DNA from: Atopobium sp. UBA1382
GTDB lineage: Bacteria > Actinomycetota > Coriobacteriia > Coriobacteriales > Atopobiaceae
Direction: 5' to 3'
Assembly (NCBI GenBank): GCA_002305805.1
Contig: DBQY01000009.1
Coordinates: forward strand, 228,948-292,947
Length of the DNA stretch: 64,000 nt
Position 1 is the first letter of the stretch; every line of letters begins with the position of its first letter. The position numbers and the translations under genes are program-made. The notes below the pieces were generated by a model that saw only the letters and a list, made by a program, of their open reading frames with translations, ran no database searches and was not told the DNA's origin. Of the stretch, positions 42,087-50,698 are shown piece by piece.

Positions 42087-44045
42087 TCAGGCCATGTCGA
42101 GCACCGCCTGATACGCCTCGCGGATGGCATCGAGCGCCAGACGCGGCGCCTCCCTGGCGTCACCCACCACGGCGCACGGAATGCCCCGCCCCTCGCACGC
42201 CGCCCTGAGGTCGTCGGTCGGACGCGGGCAGGAGCCCACCGCCATGACCACCACGTCGGCCGGCACGTTCTTCTCGGCACCGTCCACCTCCACCGTCACC
42301 GAGCCATCCGCGATGGAGGTGCACCTGGCATTGGTGAGGACCGTGATGGACTCCTGCGCGAGCGACATCTGCGTGGCGGTCTTGCGCATCTCCCCCATCT
42401 CAACGAGAATCGCGTCGCGCATCTCGACCACCGTCGATGCGCGGCCCTGGCTGGCGAGGTGCTCGGCGACCTCGATGCCCACGAGCCCGCCGCCGATGAT
42501 GGCAACGTCGCCCTCGGGGAGCTCCGCGCCGGAGAGCACGTCGCGCGCATCGATGACGCCGTCGCCGTCCGCACCGGGGATACCCGGCACGATGGACGCC
42601 GAGCCAGTCGCCACGATGACGGCATCGGGCGCAACCTTGTCGATCAGCTCGGGCGTGACGGGCATGTTGAGGCGGATGTCGACGCCGAGTTCCTCCAGGT
42701 TCTTGATGGCCATGTCGCACGCGTAGGCGAAGTCGCCCTTGCGCGGCGCCACCCCGGCGAGCGCGAACTGGCCGCCCAGGCGGTCGGACGCCTCGCAGAG
42801 AATGGGCGTGCACCCGCGCTTGACCAGGTCCTCCGCCGCCTCGATGCCGGCGATGCCGCCGCCCGCGACGAGCACGCGCCGGGGCTCGGCAACGGGCTCG
42901 AGCGCCATGGCGCGCTCCTCGAAGAGCGCGGGGTTGCGAAGGCAGGTGATGTGCTCGATCTCGGGGTCGGAGAGCGCGCGATAGAAGTAGTCGTAGCAGC
43001 CCTGGTCGCAGCCCACGCAGTACTTGATGGACGCCAGCCTGCCCTCCCTGGCCTTGTTGCAGAAGTCGGCATCGGCAAGCTGGGCGCGCGCCATCACCAC
43101 GAGGTCGGCCTTGTCCTCGTCGAGGATCTGCTCGGCGAGCTCGGGGCGGTTGATGCGCCCGCAGGGCATGGTGAGCATGCCCGTCTCGCGGCGAATGCGC
43201 GCCGCCGGCTCGACGTTGAAGCCGTTGGGGAGGTCCACCGGGGGCGTCTCGTAGATGAGGGCGGGCGAGAGGATGTTGCCGCGCGAGACGTTGAGGACGT
43301 CGACCCCGTGCTCGCCCGCACGCCTGCAGAACTCGATGACCTCCTCGGGGGTGAGGCCACCCTCGAGGTAGTCATCCTGCCAGCCGATGCGCATGAGAAG
43401 CGGCATGCCCTCGGGAATGTTGGCGCGAATGGCGTCGATGCACGCGAGCGGGAAGCGCATGCGGTTCTCGAGGCTGCCGCCCCACTCGTCGCCACGATGG
43501 TTGATGCCTCCCGAGAGGAACGAGTGCGGCAGGTAGGTGTGTGCGCAGTGAAACTCGACGGCGTCGAATCCGGCGGCCACGGCACGCGCCGCGGCGGCGC
43601 CGTAGGCGTCGATGACCTCGTGGATGCGCTCTACCGTGATGCCCGGGAGCGTGAACTCGGGGGACATGGGCATGTCGGAGGGCACGAGCATCTGAGCGGC
43701 GGGGTCGCTGCCCACGGCGAGCGCGCCCTGCCAGAGCTGCACGGCAATGTGACCGCCCGCCTCGTGCACGGCGTCACAGAGCTCGGTGAGGCCGGGGACG
43801 AACTTGTCCTCCGCGATGGAGAGGAAGCCTCTGGGCGAGCTCGCCGCATCGACGGAGCAGACCTCTGTGGTATTGAGGCCGCAGCCTCCCTTGGCGCGCG
43901 TCACGTGGAAGTCGATGAGCTTCTGCGTCACCGACTTGCCGTCCTCGCTCGCCGCGGACTCGTGCGTGCCCATCGCCGACATGACGACGCGGTTGGGCAG
44001 CTCGAGCCCCCTGATCGTTATGGGCGAAAACAACCTGTCAAACAT
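42087..44045 (-). CDS. NADH:flavin oxidoreductase/NADH oxidase (enoate reductase type)
   Basis: The 652-residue protein joins an FMN-binding old yellow enzyme barrel (LFSPITIRGLELPNRVVMSA to about residue 330), a 4Fe-4S motif CVGCDQGC with a later cysteine, and a C-terminal FAD/NAD domain (RRVLVAGGGIAGIEAAEDL, then VAIIGGGLVGIEVAEHL). This is the layout of 2,4-dienoyl-CoA reductase, BaiCD/BaiH and related enoate reductases of gut anaerobes. The substrate cannot be read from sequence. The SDR gene follows 84 bp downstream. Confidence 0.92.
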   Translation of the reverse strand: MFDRLFSPITIRGLELPNRVVMSAMGTHESAASEDGKSVTQKLIDFHVTRAKGGCGLNTTEVCSVDAASSPRGFLSIAEDKFVPGLTELCDAVHEAGGHIAVQLWQGALAVGSDPAAQMLVPSDMPMSPEFTLPGITVERIHEVIDAYGAAAARAVAAGFDAVEFHCAHTYLPHSFLSGGINHRGDEWGGSLENRMRFPLACIDAIRANIPEGMPLLMRIGWQDDYLEGGLTPEEVIEFCRRAGEHGVDVLNVSRGNILSPALIYETPPVDLPNGFNVEPAARIRRETGMLTMPCGRINRPELAEQILDEDKADLVVMARAQLADADFCNKAREGRLASIKYCVGCDQGCYDYFYRALSDPEIEHITCLRNPALFEERAMALEPVAEPRRVLVAGGGIAGIEAAEDLVKRGCTPILCEASDRLGGQFALAGVAPRKGDFAYACDMAIKNLEELGVDIRLNMPVTPELIDKVAPDAVIVATGSASIVPGIPGADGDGVIDARDVLSGAELPEGDVAIIGGGLVGIEVAEHLASQGRASTVVEMRDAILVEMGEMRKTATQMSLAQESITVLTNARCTSIADGSVTVEVDGAEKNVPADVVVMAVGSCPRPTDDLRAACEGRGIPCAVVGDAREAPRLALDAIREAYQAVLDMA

Positions 44046-44296
44046 GGGGCCCTCCTTGTGAATGTGGCGCGCACCGAACGTGACGCTCAGGCTGCCCCTA
44101 CCCTACCCGGCAGAAGGCGAGAAGAACGCGGAGGCAGCACGTCGTTCGGCACGGGGCGCGACGTCACTCGGCGAGCGTATGGAGCTTGACAGGGTTATAT
44201 GGGGATGTTACTCGGTGTTTACGGCGATTCGGCAGCCCCTAAAGCGGGCTTCCGCCGTCGACCACGTCCCAGCCAGGAAGTCGACGGGCTCGGCCG

Positions 44297-44398
44297 TTAC
44301 TGGTTGCCGCTCGCCATCACGAAGTCGCACCCCGCCCCTCGCATGCATGCCAGCAGGCACTCGAAGCGCGGGACGTCGTAGGCGTAGTCGGTGCGCAT
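44297..44398 (-). pseudogene. HAD phosphatase gene fragment
   Basis: A 33-codon frame reads MRTDYAYDVPRFECLLACMR and continues to FVMASGNQ before a stop. It is closely similar to residues 12-46 of the intact HAD protein at 40134-40940 (MRSDYTYDVPRFERLLARMQ to FVVASGNQ). Nothing else of the gene remains. It is a remnant of a duplicated or recombined copy, lying between the oxidoreductase and the ADP-ribosylglycohydrolase gene. The surrounding 44046-44505 interval holds one motif copy (44117) and no other gene. Confidence 0.75.
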
Positions 44399-44505
44399 GT
44401 TTTCGCTCATTTATCCGTTTTCGTTTTTTATTATTTCTCGTTTTTCTATTTGGGGCAATCAGCCCGTCGATCACACCCCTGATGCAGATGTCAGCAACCT
44501 ACATA

Positions 44506-45294
44506 TCAGAAGAGGCACGCCTCGATGATGTCCTTGCCGCGCAGGGTCTCCATCCAGGCAGGCGGGATGGCGTCCACTCCGTACACGATGCCCGCGAGCG
44601 CCCCGGCCACGGCTGCGGTGGTGTCCGTGTCGTCCCCGAGGTTGACGGCTCGCAGCACGCATTCCTCGTAGGATTCCGAGACCGCAAGGCACCAGAGCGC
44701 GGCGCAGTACGTGTCCCGCACGAAGCCTCCCGAGCCCAGGTCCTTCTCGCTGGCGGCGAGAAGGACGTCAAAGTCCGGGATCGCCTCCGCCGGCGAGGCG
44801 CCGGCAGCGAGCGCGCGCATCACGTGCACCATGTCCACGCAGGCCTCGGTGGAGACGGGGCGCGCGTGCGTGATTGCCGAGACCGCACGGACCTCGTCAT
44901 CCGTCGCATCAGTGAAGGCGAGCGGCGCGATGCGCATGAGAGAGCCGTTGCCGTTGTCGCGCTCGCCCGTGCAACCCGTACCGGCGGCGAGCGCACGGGC
45001 CGTGGTGCTGCCGTAGTCAAAGACCACGCCGTCGATGGCGTAGGCGCCGTCGTTGATCCACGCGCGGAATCGCTCGAGCATGTCCGCCGTGTCCACGCGC
45101 CCGCACGCGCGGATGCTGTCGCAGGTGGCGAGCGTCATGCTCGTGTCGTCCGACCAGGTGCCCGCCGGTTGGTCATGCGTGCCGTGGCCGACCATTCCCG
45201 TGCAGGCGAAGCTCCCCCGCGGACGGAACTCGTACGGCACGCCGAGCGCGTCGCCCACGGCAAGACCGTAGATTGCGTCACGAAGCGTTGGCAT
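44506..45294 (-). CDS. ADP-ribosylglycohydrolase family protein
   Basis: The 262-residue protein is a DraG/ARH-type hydrolase: AIYGLAVGDALGVPYEFRPR, TWSDDTSMTLAT (first metal-binding motif), NGNGSLMRIAPLA, and VNLGDDTDTTAAVAGALAG (second metal-binding motif). It removes ADP-ribose from proteins or other substrates using two magnesium ions. The start at 45294 overlaps the upstream MBL-fold gene by 17 bp. A decayed paralogue is at 54314-55088. A perfect motif inverted pair (44740-44766) lies inside the coding region. Confidence 0.94.
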   Translation of the reverse strand: MPTLRDAIYGLAVGDALGVPYEFRPRGSFACTGMVGHGTHDQPAGTWSDDTSMTLATCDSIRACGRVDTADMLERFRAWINDGAYAIDGVVFDYGSTTARALAAGTGCTGERDNGNGSLMRIAPLAFTDATDDEVRAVSAITHARPVSTEACVDMVHVMRALAAGASPAEAIPDFDVLLAASEKDLGSGGFVRDTYCAALWCLAVSESYEECVLRAVNLGDDTDTTAAVAGALAGIVYGVDAIPPAWMETLRGKDIIEACLF

Positions 45295-46033
45295 GGGCGC
45301 CTCCCTCCCCCGGGGCCGCCTGCAGCAGCTCGCGCAGGTATCCGACGAACTCGTCCGGACCCTCCGGCGGGCAGTGGCCGATGACGAAGGTCTCCGGTAC
45401 CGGGTCCAGCCCCTCAATCGTGGCGAGAAGTGCGCGCAGCCGCGCGGGGTCGAGGTGGCAGACGGACGGGTCGTCGCCGGAGTCGTAGTCCTCGCAGAAG
45501 CAGTCGCCCACGAAGAGGGTGCGCTCCTCGGGGACGTAGACGAGCGTCGAGTCGTTGGTGTGGGGCGCGTCCGTGGCGATCAGGCGGGCCGTCACGCCGC
45601 CGAGGTCGATCGCGAGCTCGCCCTCAAACTCTATGTCGGCGGTCACGACGATGGGGTCCTCCCCGGGCGGGAACTCCTCGGCAAAGCCCTGGGCCGAGCG
45701 TATGTCCGCGCGGCGCGGGTCATCCGGGTCCGAGAGGATCCCGCGCGCCTCGAGCAGGTGATCGTTCGTCTCTTTCCGGGCGACCGTGAGGCCAGCGACG
45801 GCGCTCATGCCAAAGCTGTGGTCCCAGTGCCAGTGCGTGAGCGCGGTGAGGTTGGGCAGCGGGAGGCCCGCCGAGACGAGCCCGTGGTAGAGGTCCGCGA
45901 CGTGGCGCGGCGAGTAGCCCGCGTCGACGGCGAGCGCGAGGCGGTCCCCACGCACGAGCGCCAGCACGGGACGGTCAAGCTCCTCGACGTGCGGGAGATA
46001 GGATATGCGCTCCGACAGGCGAACGAGCGGCAT
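45278..46033 (-). CDS. Metallo-beta-lactamase fold hydrolase
   Basis: The 251-residue protein has the MBL-fold zinc motif THWHWDH (about residues 66-72), the APHTNDS histidine, FVGDCFCED and the final VIGHCPPEG histidine. The first position of the motif is altered (HxHxDH present), so two metals are probably bound. The family covers glyoxalase II-like and many other hydrolases; the substrate is unknown. It overlaps the ADP-ribosylglycohydrolase gene, so both may act on related nucleotide compounds. Confidence 0.88.
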   Translation of the reverse strand: MPLVRLSERISYLPHVEELDRPVLALVRGDRLALAVDAGYSPRHVADLYHGLVSAGLPLPNLTALTHWHWDHSFGMSAVAGLTVARKETNDHLLEARGILSDPDDPRRADIRSAQGFAEEFPPGEDPIVVTADIEFEGELAIDLGGVTARLIATDAPHTNDSTLVYVPEERTLFVGDCFCEDYDSGDDPSVCHLDPARLRALLATIEGLDPVPETFVIGHCPPEGPDEFVGYLRELLQAAPGEGGAHANAS

Positions 46034-46082
46034 GGCGCCTCCTTGCGTACTTGCCCGAAGTGGCAGAAACCCCGGGACGGCC

Positions 46083-46310
46083 CTAAAGAAGCAGGTCGTA
46101 GCTTCCCTGGTCGATGTTGAACCTCATGTTACCGACAGTCTGCTCCAGACCGAACGAGCCGTCGGGGCGGATGACGCTTTGCATGCTGCTGGGCGAGGGA
46201 AGCATCTGCGTCATCCGCCCCGTCGCGAGGTCAAAGCGCATGGTGCCGATCTGATGCTCGAGGCGCATCGCGCCGTCGGAGCCGATCACGCTGCGAAAGC
46301 CGGTGTCCAT
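46083..46310 (-). CDS. Small repeat protein, 75 aa
   Basis: The protein is two tandem copies of one unit: SVIGSDGAMRLEHQIGTMRF (about residues 7-26) and SVIRPDGSFGLEQTVGNMRF (about residues 45-64). Each ends with D/N-x-x-x-G. GGAGGGG precedes the ATG. I do not recognise a family. It follows the HIRAN-domain gene by about 50 bp on the same strand. Confidence 0.6.
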   Translation of the reverse strand: MDTGFRSVIGSDGAMRLEHQIGTMRFDLATGRMTQMLPSPSSMQSVIRPDGSFGLEQTVGNMRFNIDQGSYDLLL

Positions 46311-46359
46311 GGTTCCCCTCCCGTTCTTCTCGCCTTCCCAGCCGTACGCCGACCGGGCC

Positions 46360-46686
46360 TCAGCGAGCATCCGTTACGAAGACGCCGACACGTACCTGCT
46401 TCCAGGGCGCGGCCTCCGGGTCCACCTGCAGCACGCGCGCCTCGAACGCCGCGGCATGCCCGAAGAAACACATCACCGAGAGCACGGCGTTCTCGTCCGA
46501 CGGAACGTAGCCGAGCTTGGTCCCATGGTAGCGCAGCGCAACTGCCTCGGGATCGTGCGGGTTGTCCGGCTCCAGGACAAGCTCGAGCAGCGTGCCCGCC
46601 TTGAGCTCCCCGAGCACCAGCGCACCATCCCAGAACTGGAACCCCGCGACGTTGAACGACATCAGCTGACGTGACGTCTCGTACAT
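46360..46686 (-). CDS. HIRAN-domain protein
   Basis: The 108-residue protein contains FNVAGFQFWDGALVLGELKA, LVLEPDNPHDPEAVALRYHG and KLGYVPSDENAVL, the three strands that define the HIRAN domain. HIRAN binds 3' single-strand DNA ends in eukaryotic HLTF; in bacteria it occurs alone or with restriction systems. The start at 46686 follows GAGGGG. It is next to a nuclease-like gene (46807-47643) on the same strand, so a DNA-related function is likely. Confidence 0.88.
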   Translation of the reverse strand: MYETSRQLMSFNVAGFQFWDGALVLGELKAGTLLELVLEPDNPHDPEAVALRYHGTKLGYVPSDENAVLSVMCFFGHAAAFEARVLQVDPEAAPWKQVRVGVFVTDAR

Positions 46687-46806
46687 GCTGGCTCCCCTCT
46701 CTCGACTTGAGGGGAGCGTACAAGGGCGACCGGACAACATTTCGACGTGGTCCGCTTGCGCCGCCTTTCGAGAAGCTCCCGTACGCCTAGACCAGGCAAG
46801 GCTCAA

Positions 46807-47643
46807 TCAAAGGTTCTCGAGCGTACGGCGATAAGCCTCCGTCAAATCTGTAAAGGAAGAATCGGAAAGAAAGTCATGCGTTGTCGAGATCTGCCAGCCA
46901 TTGACATGCGAAACCTCCCTTGCGTAGCGCCGCGCTACAGAGCAAGGAATTTCTCCACCAAAGGCAATGCCGCCATCGGGCTCAAAGAGCACGACAGAGA
47001 GCACGTCAAAGTTCCAGGATCGAAAGGTGGAGAGTGGCGTCGTCCTTACGTCCGTTAGCATGCGAGCCTTCACCTGAATGAGCGTTCCATCCTCAAGCTC
47101 AACGTCGGCGGAAGGATGTGAGACGGCAAGAGGAGCCCTGCCGTGATACTCGGCAACAATCCGCTCAGCAAGCTCCCCAACAACGTTATTTGACCTGCCA
47201 AGAGCGGATGAAATGCGGTTCTTCACAGAGCAGAACTCGCGCCAAAGGGAGCCTATGGGCTCACTGGGCTCATTTGTGGAAGCGAGGGCGGCCGCGCCCT
47301 CTGAATGGGACTGCATATGCAGTCCCGCACCTGTGTTTGCGGCAACCTCATACGAGAATTGCTCTTTGGGGCAATACTCGCTCAGCTTTGGAAAGTCTCT
47401 CCCATTGACGGCGCGGTAGTACCAGCGCAGGGCGTTCTGAAGTCCACCGTTATGCTCCTGCGGGCACGACCTGAGCGCAAGCAACGCGGCATAGACGTGG
47501 TCATTATCTGCCACAACCACGTCAAGGTCTTCTCTCAAAATGCGCTCGACCCTGCGGGCTCTGCTCAGGCGCGTCCGAATTGCCTTGTCGCTGAGAGAAT
47601 CGCTCTTCTCCAAGAGCGCGTCACGGAGCTTCCACTCGTTCAT
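46807..47643 (-). CDS. PD-(D/E)XK nuclease-like protein
   Basis: The 278-residue protein has a helical N-terminal half and a C-terminal region with the pattern of a type II restriction fold: NNVVGELAERIVAEYHG (helix with a glutamate), SADVELEDGTLIQVKARMLT (aspartate, then QxK). The QxK in place of ExK occurs in several PD-(D/E)XK families. There is no methylase gene beside it. An AT-richer segment with lower codon bias indicates transfer. Defence function is inferred; no named family was recognised. Confidence 0.6.
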   Translation of the reverse strand: MNEWKLRDALLEKSDSLSDKAIRTRLSRARRVERILREDLDVVVADNDHVYAALLALRSCPQEHNGGLQNALRWYYRAVNGRDFPKLSEYCPKEQFSYEVAANTGAGLHMQSHSEGAAALASTNEPSEPIGSLWREFCSVKNRISSALGRSNNVVGELAERIVAEYHGRAPLAVSHPSADVELEDGTLIQVKARMLTDVRTTPLSTFRSWNFDVLSVVLFEPDGGIAFGGEIPCSVARRYAREVSHVNGWQISTTHDFLSDSSFTDLTEAYRRTLENL

Positions 47644-47767
47644 TGCCCCACACCCTTTATTCGCTTTACCGTACGCATCGCGACCGCATGACGACACCCA
47701 GGCAGAAACCTCACCTTTCAGTGACGAAAAAGGTTAACAGACTTTACGGGTAGCCTCCAATCCCCTA

Positions 47768-49290
47768 CTACGATTGGGAATGCTCGTCCGCAATCTTAGT
47801 GTAAGTACCGTATGAGTAGCCGTGCAGTTTCAGCCACTCGTCTCTCTTTCGATAGGCACACAGCGCCCTAGCGAGAGCATCTGCTCCATAGCCTCGAGCT
47901 ATCCAGTCCAGGAAGCTGCGCCTGGCGAAAGTGCTTATGTAATACGCAAGGGCGTTGGCGCCTCGAAGGCCCAGGCCGAAGGAGACGTACCGGCCGGAGT
48001 TCTCATACCGATTCGACTGATCCCCGCACGCTTCCACAAAGTCCGGACGGTCGGAGCAGTAGTTGAAGAACCCGTCCCAGAACGCCGTACGAAAGATCTT
48101 GGGGTCAATTCCCTCGACACACTCGGCATCCATCAGGTATTGCACGCGCACGTCGACGAGAAGCGGGCCCGTCTCGCCCACGCGGCAGTACGTCCACCCG
48201 TTAATCGCTTGATACTTGCCCGTCGCAAGCTCGTTGACGCGAGCGGCAACGCGCGAGGGGCTCTCCACCTCGTCGCCGCTGGAAAGGCGGATTGCGTACG
48301 AATCGGCCACCTCAGCAAACACCTGCTCGCCACCGACGGAGGCAACCAGCTTGTCCCCGCGCTTGACCCGCCCGGAGGAGCACGCCATGCGGAACGTGAT
48401 CGGACGGCCACCAACCGAGACCTTCTTCGCCGGACGATATGAGTCAACCTTATCGGCAGACAGGCTCGGCATCGGCCACACCGAAAGCGCATAGCGTGCA
48501 AGCTCGGCACCGCGAGCCTTGATGACCTTCTCGTCCCACGCGTCCGCATCGCGCAGCGCATTCGATATGACCAGATAACTCTTGTCGTAACCGCCAACGG
48601 CGCGCCTTCTTCTTCGCGAAGGAGGCGTCGGAAAGCTCCGAGTTGTACGCCGTGAGCGTCAAGTTGCCGAGCGTGTTATCAGCTCGTCGTACACCCGTTC
48701 GCAGTCCGGACCAAGCATGGTGCGCCAATCGTCAAGGTTGAGCGCGTTGCGAGGCATGATGTGCTCGATAGTGTAGCCGCCACCAGAGAAGTCCAGCGGG
48801 TTCTTGGGATGATGACTGTTCTCCAACGTCGAGAGCAGATAGAAGCTCCGACGGAACGTGTAGCAGTCGCGCGTCTTGAGGGCACGCTCAAACTCGTCAT
48901 CGGTCGGCATGCGCCGGGCCGTGCCCTCCTCCAGAAGAATAGCCTCGAACGCCTCACGGTAGTTACCGCCCCCCTCCTGAACCGTATTGAGGCGTGCAAT
49001 CACAGACGAGAAGAACTTGTTCAGGCTGTTCGTTGCCACGTCGCACACGGTCTGACGGAAGAGATAGCTCTCCGTTGTCCTGAGCATTGAGAGGAGGTCC
49101 TCACAGGTGAAGAAGCCTTTGCCATTTGCGTAGTCCTCGAAGAAGGACATGAGCAGCAGGTTCGCGACGGAGACGTCAAGAGCCGTAATGCGCCCGAGAA
49201 CGAGACGAACCTCCTTGTTTTTCGCATGAGGGCGGGACCGAGGGAGCTGCGAGGACACGACAGGACGCCCTCGAGCCGCGGTTACTTTGG
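47768..49290 (-). pseudogene. GmrSD-type restriction gene, truncated and frameshifted
   Basis: Three frames in succession encode parts of one protein. 49290-48660 gives a helical segment and YTIEHIMPRNALNLDDWRTM, the DUF1524 HNH-like nuclease motif. About 48670-48600 gives NTLGNLTLTAYNSELSDASF in a second frame. 48597-47768 gives a RAMA-like domain (DEVESPSRVAARVNELATGK, then QAINGWTYCRV) and a DUF4268-like end. The N-terminal DUF262 domain is absent. A close homologue of the C-terminal part lies at 62749-63888. With two frameshifts and no N-terminus, the gene cannot be functional. Confidence 0.8.
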
Positions 49291-49499
49291 CAGCCGCCGC
49301 CCGCACGCCCATGCCGCCCGGCTACCGACAAAAGCTGCAACCAGATGTCCTTCTCGCCCCGCCTAGCAGCGGACGCAGATTCGTGGAAGCCATCGGGAAG
49401 ACAAGTGAAAGGCCGCCCATGTTAGGTTCACCCGCACCGGATCGAGAAAGGAACCCAACCATGACGGGAACACGAAGGCCTCCACTTCGTCTCTGCTAT

Positions 49500-49529
49500 C
49501 CTACTAGTAAGGGATTCCTTACTAGTAGG
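49500..49529. promoter_or_regulatory. Palindromic operator of the AbrB-PIN operon
   Basis: CCTACTAGTAAGG (49500-49512) and CCTTACTAGTAGG (49517-49529) are perfect 13-bp arms around GATT. The right arm runs into the AGGAGG ribosome site of the AbrB gene. Antitoxins of this type bind their own promoter, so this is the likely operator. Confidence 0.8.
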
Positions 49530-49538
49530 AGGAAGAAA

Positions 49539-49823
49539 ATGGCAAGCATAGTTGACGTCGCAAAGATCACTTCAAAGGGTCAGGTAACCATCCCCGCAAG
49601 TGTGCGCAACGCGCTGGGCGTGGGCGAAGGCGACAAGGTTGTCTTTGTCCAGATGGACGACGGAAGCATCGTGCTGCGCAACAACAACCTGCACGCACTT
49701 CGCACGCTGCAGAAAGCATTCGAGGGCGCCGCCGAGGAAGCAGGCCTCACCTGCGAGGAAGATGTTGTGCGTCTCGTTAAGGAGATACGTGCAGAGAGAG
49801 CGAGAGGCGCATTATGCGGATAA
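49539..49823 (+). CDS. AbrB/SpoVT-type antitoxin
   Basis: The 94-residue protein has the SpoVT/AbrB DNA-binding core KITSKGQVTIPASVRNALGV followed by GDKVVFVQMDDGSIVLRN. The C-terminal half is helical and acidic. It precedes a PIN-domain toxin gene with a 10-bp overlap, the usual VapBC-like arrangement. Start at 49539 after AGGAGG. The downstream toxin is frameshifted, so the antitoxin may be an orphan. Confidence 0.9.
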   Translation: MASIVDVAKITSKGQVTIPASVRNALGVGEGDKVVFVQMDDGSIVLRNNNLHALRTLQKAFEGAAEEAGLTCEEDVVRLVKEIRAERARGALCG

Positions 49824-50211
49824 TGATTGATACCAATATCTTGTTATCTGCCGACTGTTCAAGTCACTAAACCCGGCAAGGTCGATAGGCATTGCGCTAA
49901 GCCAAGGCAATGTATTGCTGCTATCCGCATATATCATCGACGAGGCTCGTACAGTCATCAAACGCAAATGGCCATCTCGTCAACGTACATTTGAGGACTT
50001 TCTGCACTCCGCAAATTTCGAAACCATCGAGGCGGACGCCATCACGCCGGGCCTCTTCGAAATCCGAGATCCCATGGACTATCCCATCCTCTATCTTGCG
50101 ATGGAAGGCAAAGCCGACATCCTTGTCACCGGAGACAAGGACTTCCTCGATGCGAAGATAGAGCGCCCGAGCATCATGACTCCGGCCGACTTTGTGGCCA
50201 GGTTCTCCTAG
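49814..50211 (+). pseudogene. PIN-domain toxin, frameshifted
   Basis: The first frame (MRIMIDTNILLSADCSSH, stop at about 49868) holds the first catalytic aspartate of a PIN ribonuclease. The rest of the protein continues in another frame from about 49857: LFKSLNPARSIGIALSQGN, then SAYIIDEARTVIKRKW and PILYLAMEGKADILVTGDKD with the remaining acidic residues. One base is missing or two are extra near 49850-49858 (TCTGCCGACTGTTC). The toxin is probably inactive, unless the shift is programmed or an assembly error. Confidence 0.78.
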
Positions 50212-50213
50212 CC

Positions 50214-50582
50214 CTACCGCACCTCGGCGCCGAAGGGCCACAGGGTGAGCTTGGCCATCTTGAAGAGCTGCAGGCCAAACGGAATCCCGACGACGGTCAC
50301 GCAGTAGAGCGCGCCCTCTACCATGTAGCACAGGGCCGACCACCAGCCGCCCAGCAGCAGCCAGACCACGTTCGCGGCAACCGACGGGGCACCGCCGCCG
50401 TAGACGATCTCCTTGCCAAACGGCGCCAGGGTCAGACTCGCCATCTTGAACGCCTGCCGCCCTATGGGGATCCCGATGATCGAGACGTAGCAGAGCACGC
50501 CCACGACAAGAAACCCGAGCGCCGTCAGCCAGTCGCCGGTGAGAATCCAGATCAGGTTGAACAGCACGCTCAGACAGCCCAT
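50214..50582 (-). CDS. yccF: YccF family inner membrane protein
   Basis: The 122-residue protein consists of two related halves, each with a hydrophobic stretch followed by a GIPIGRQAFKMASLTLAPFG or GIPFGLQLFKMAKLTLWPFG motif. That is the YccF (DUF307) family signature. It has four membrane segments. The function is unknown. The start at 50582 is MGCLSVLFNL. It ends three bases after the PIN gene stop on the other strand. Confidence 0.92.
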   Translation of the reverse strand: MGCLSVLFNLIWILTGDWLTALGFLVVGVLCYVSIIGIPIGRQAFKMASLTLAPFGKEIVYGGGAPSVAANVVWLLLGGWWSALCYMVEGALYCVTVVGIPFGLQLFKMAKLTLWPFGAEVR

Positions 50583-50698
50583 GGCCACCTCCCGCCGGAC
50601 GAGTCGGACGTGAGAAGTGTACCCGTAAGGGCGGCATGATTCCGACCTACCGTACGTCCTTCTCGCCGTCTCTGGGCTGAGGAGGTCGGCGTCATCAA

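Noticed and set aside
44455..44505. Possible fragment of the SDR gene (similar cacacccctga segment)
   Set aside because: The match is about 20 bases with several differences, and the same tract also resembles the sequence after the other ADP-ribosylglycohydrolase. It is too short to support homology.
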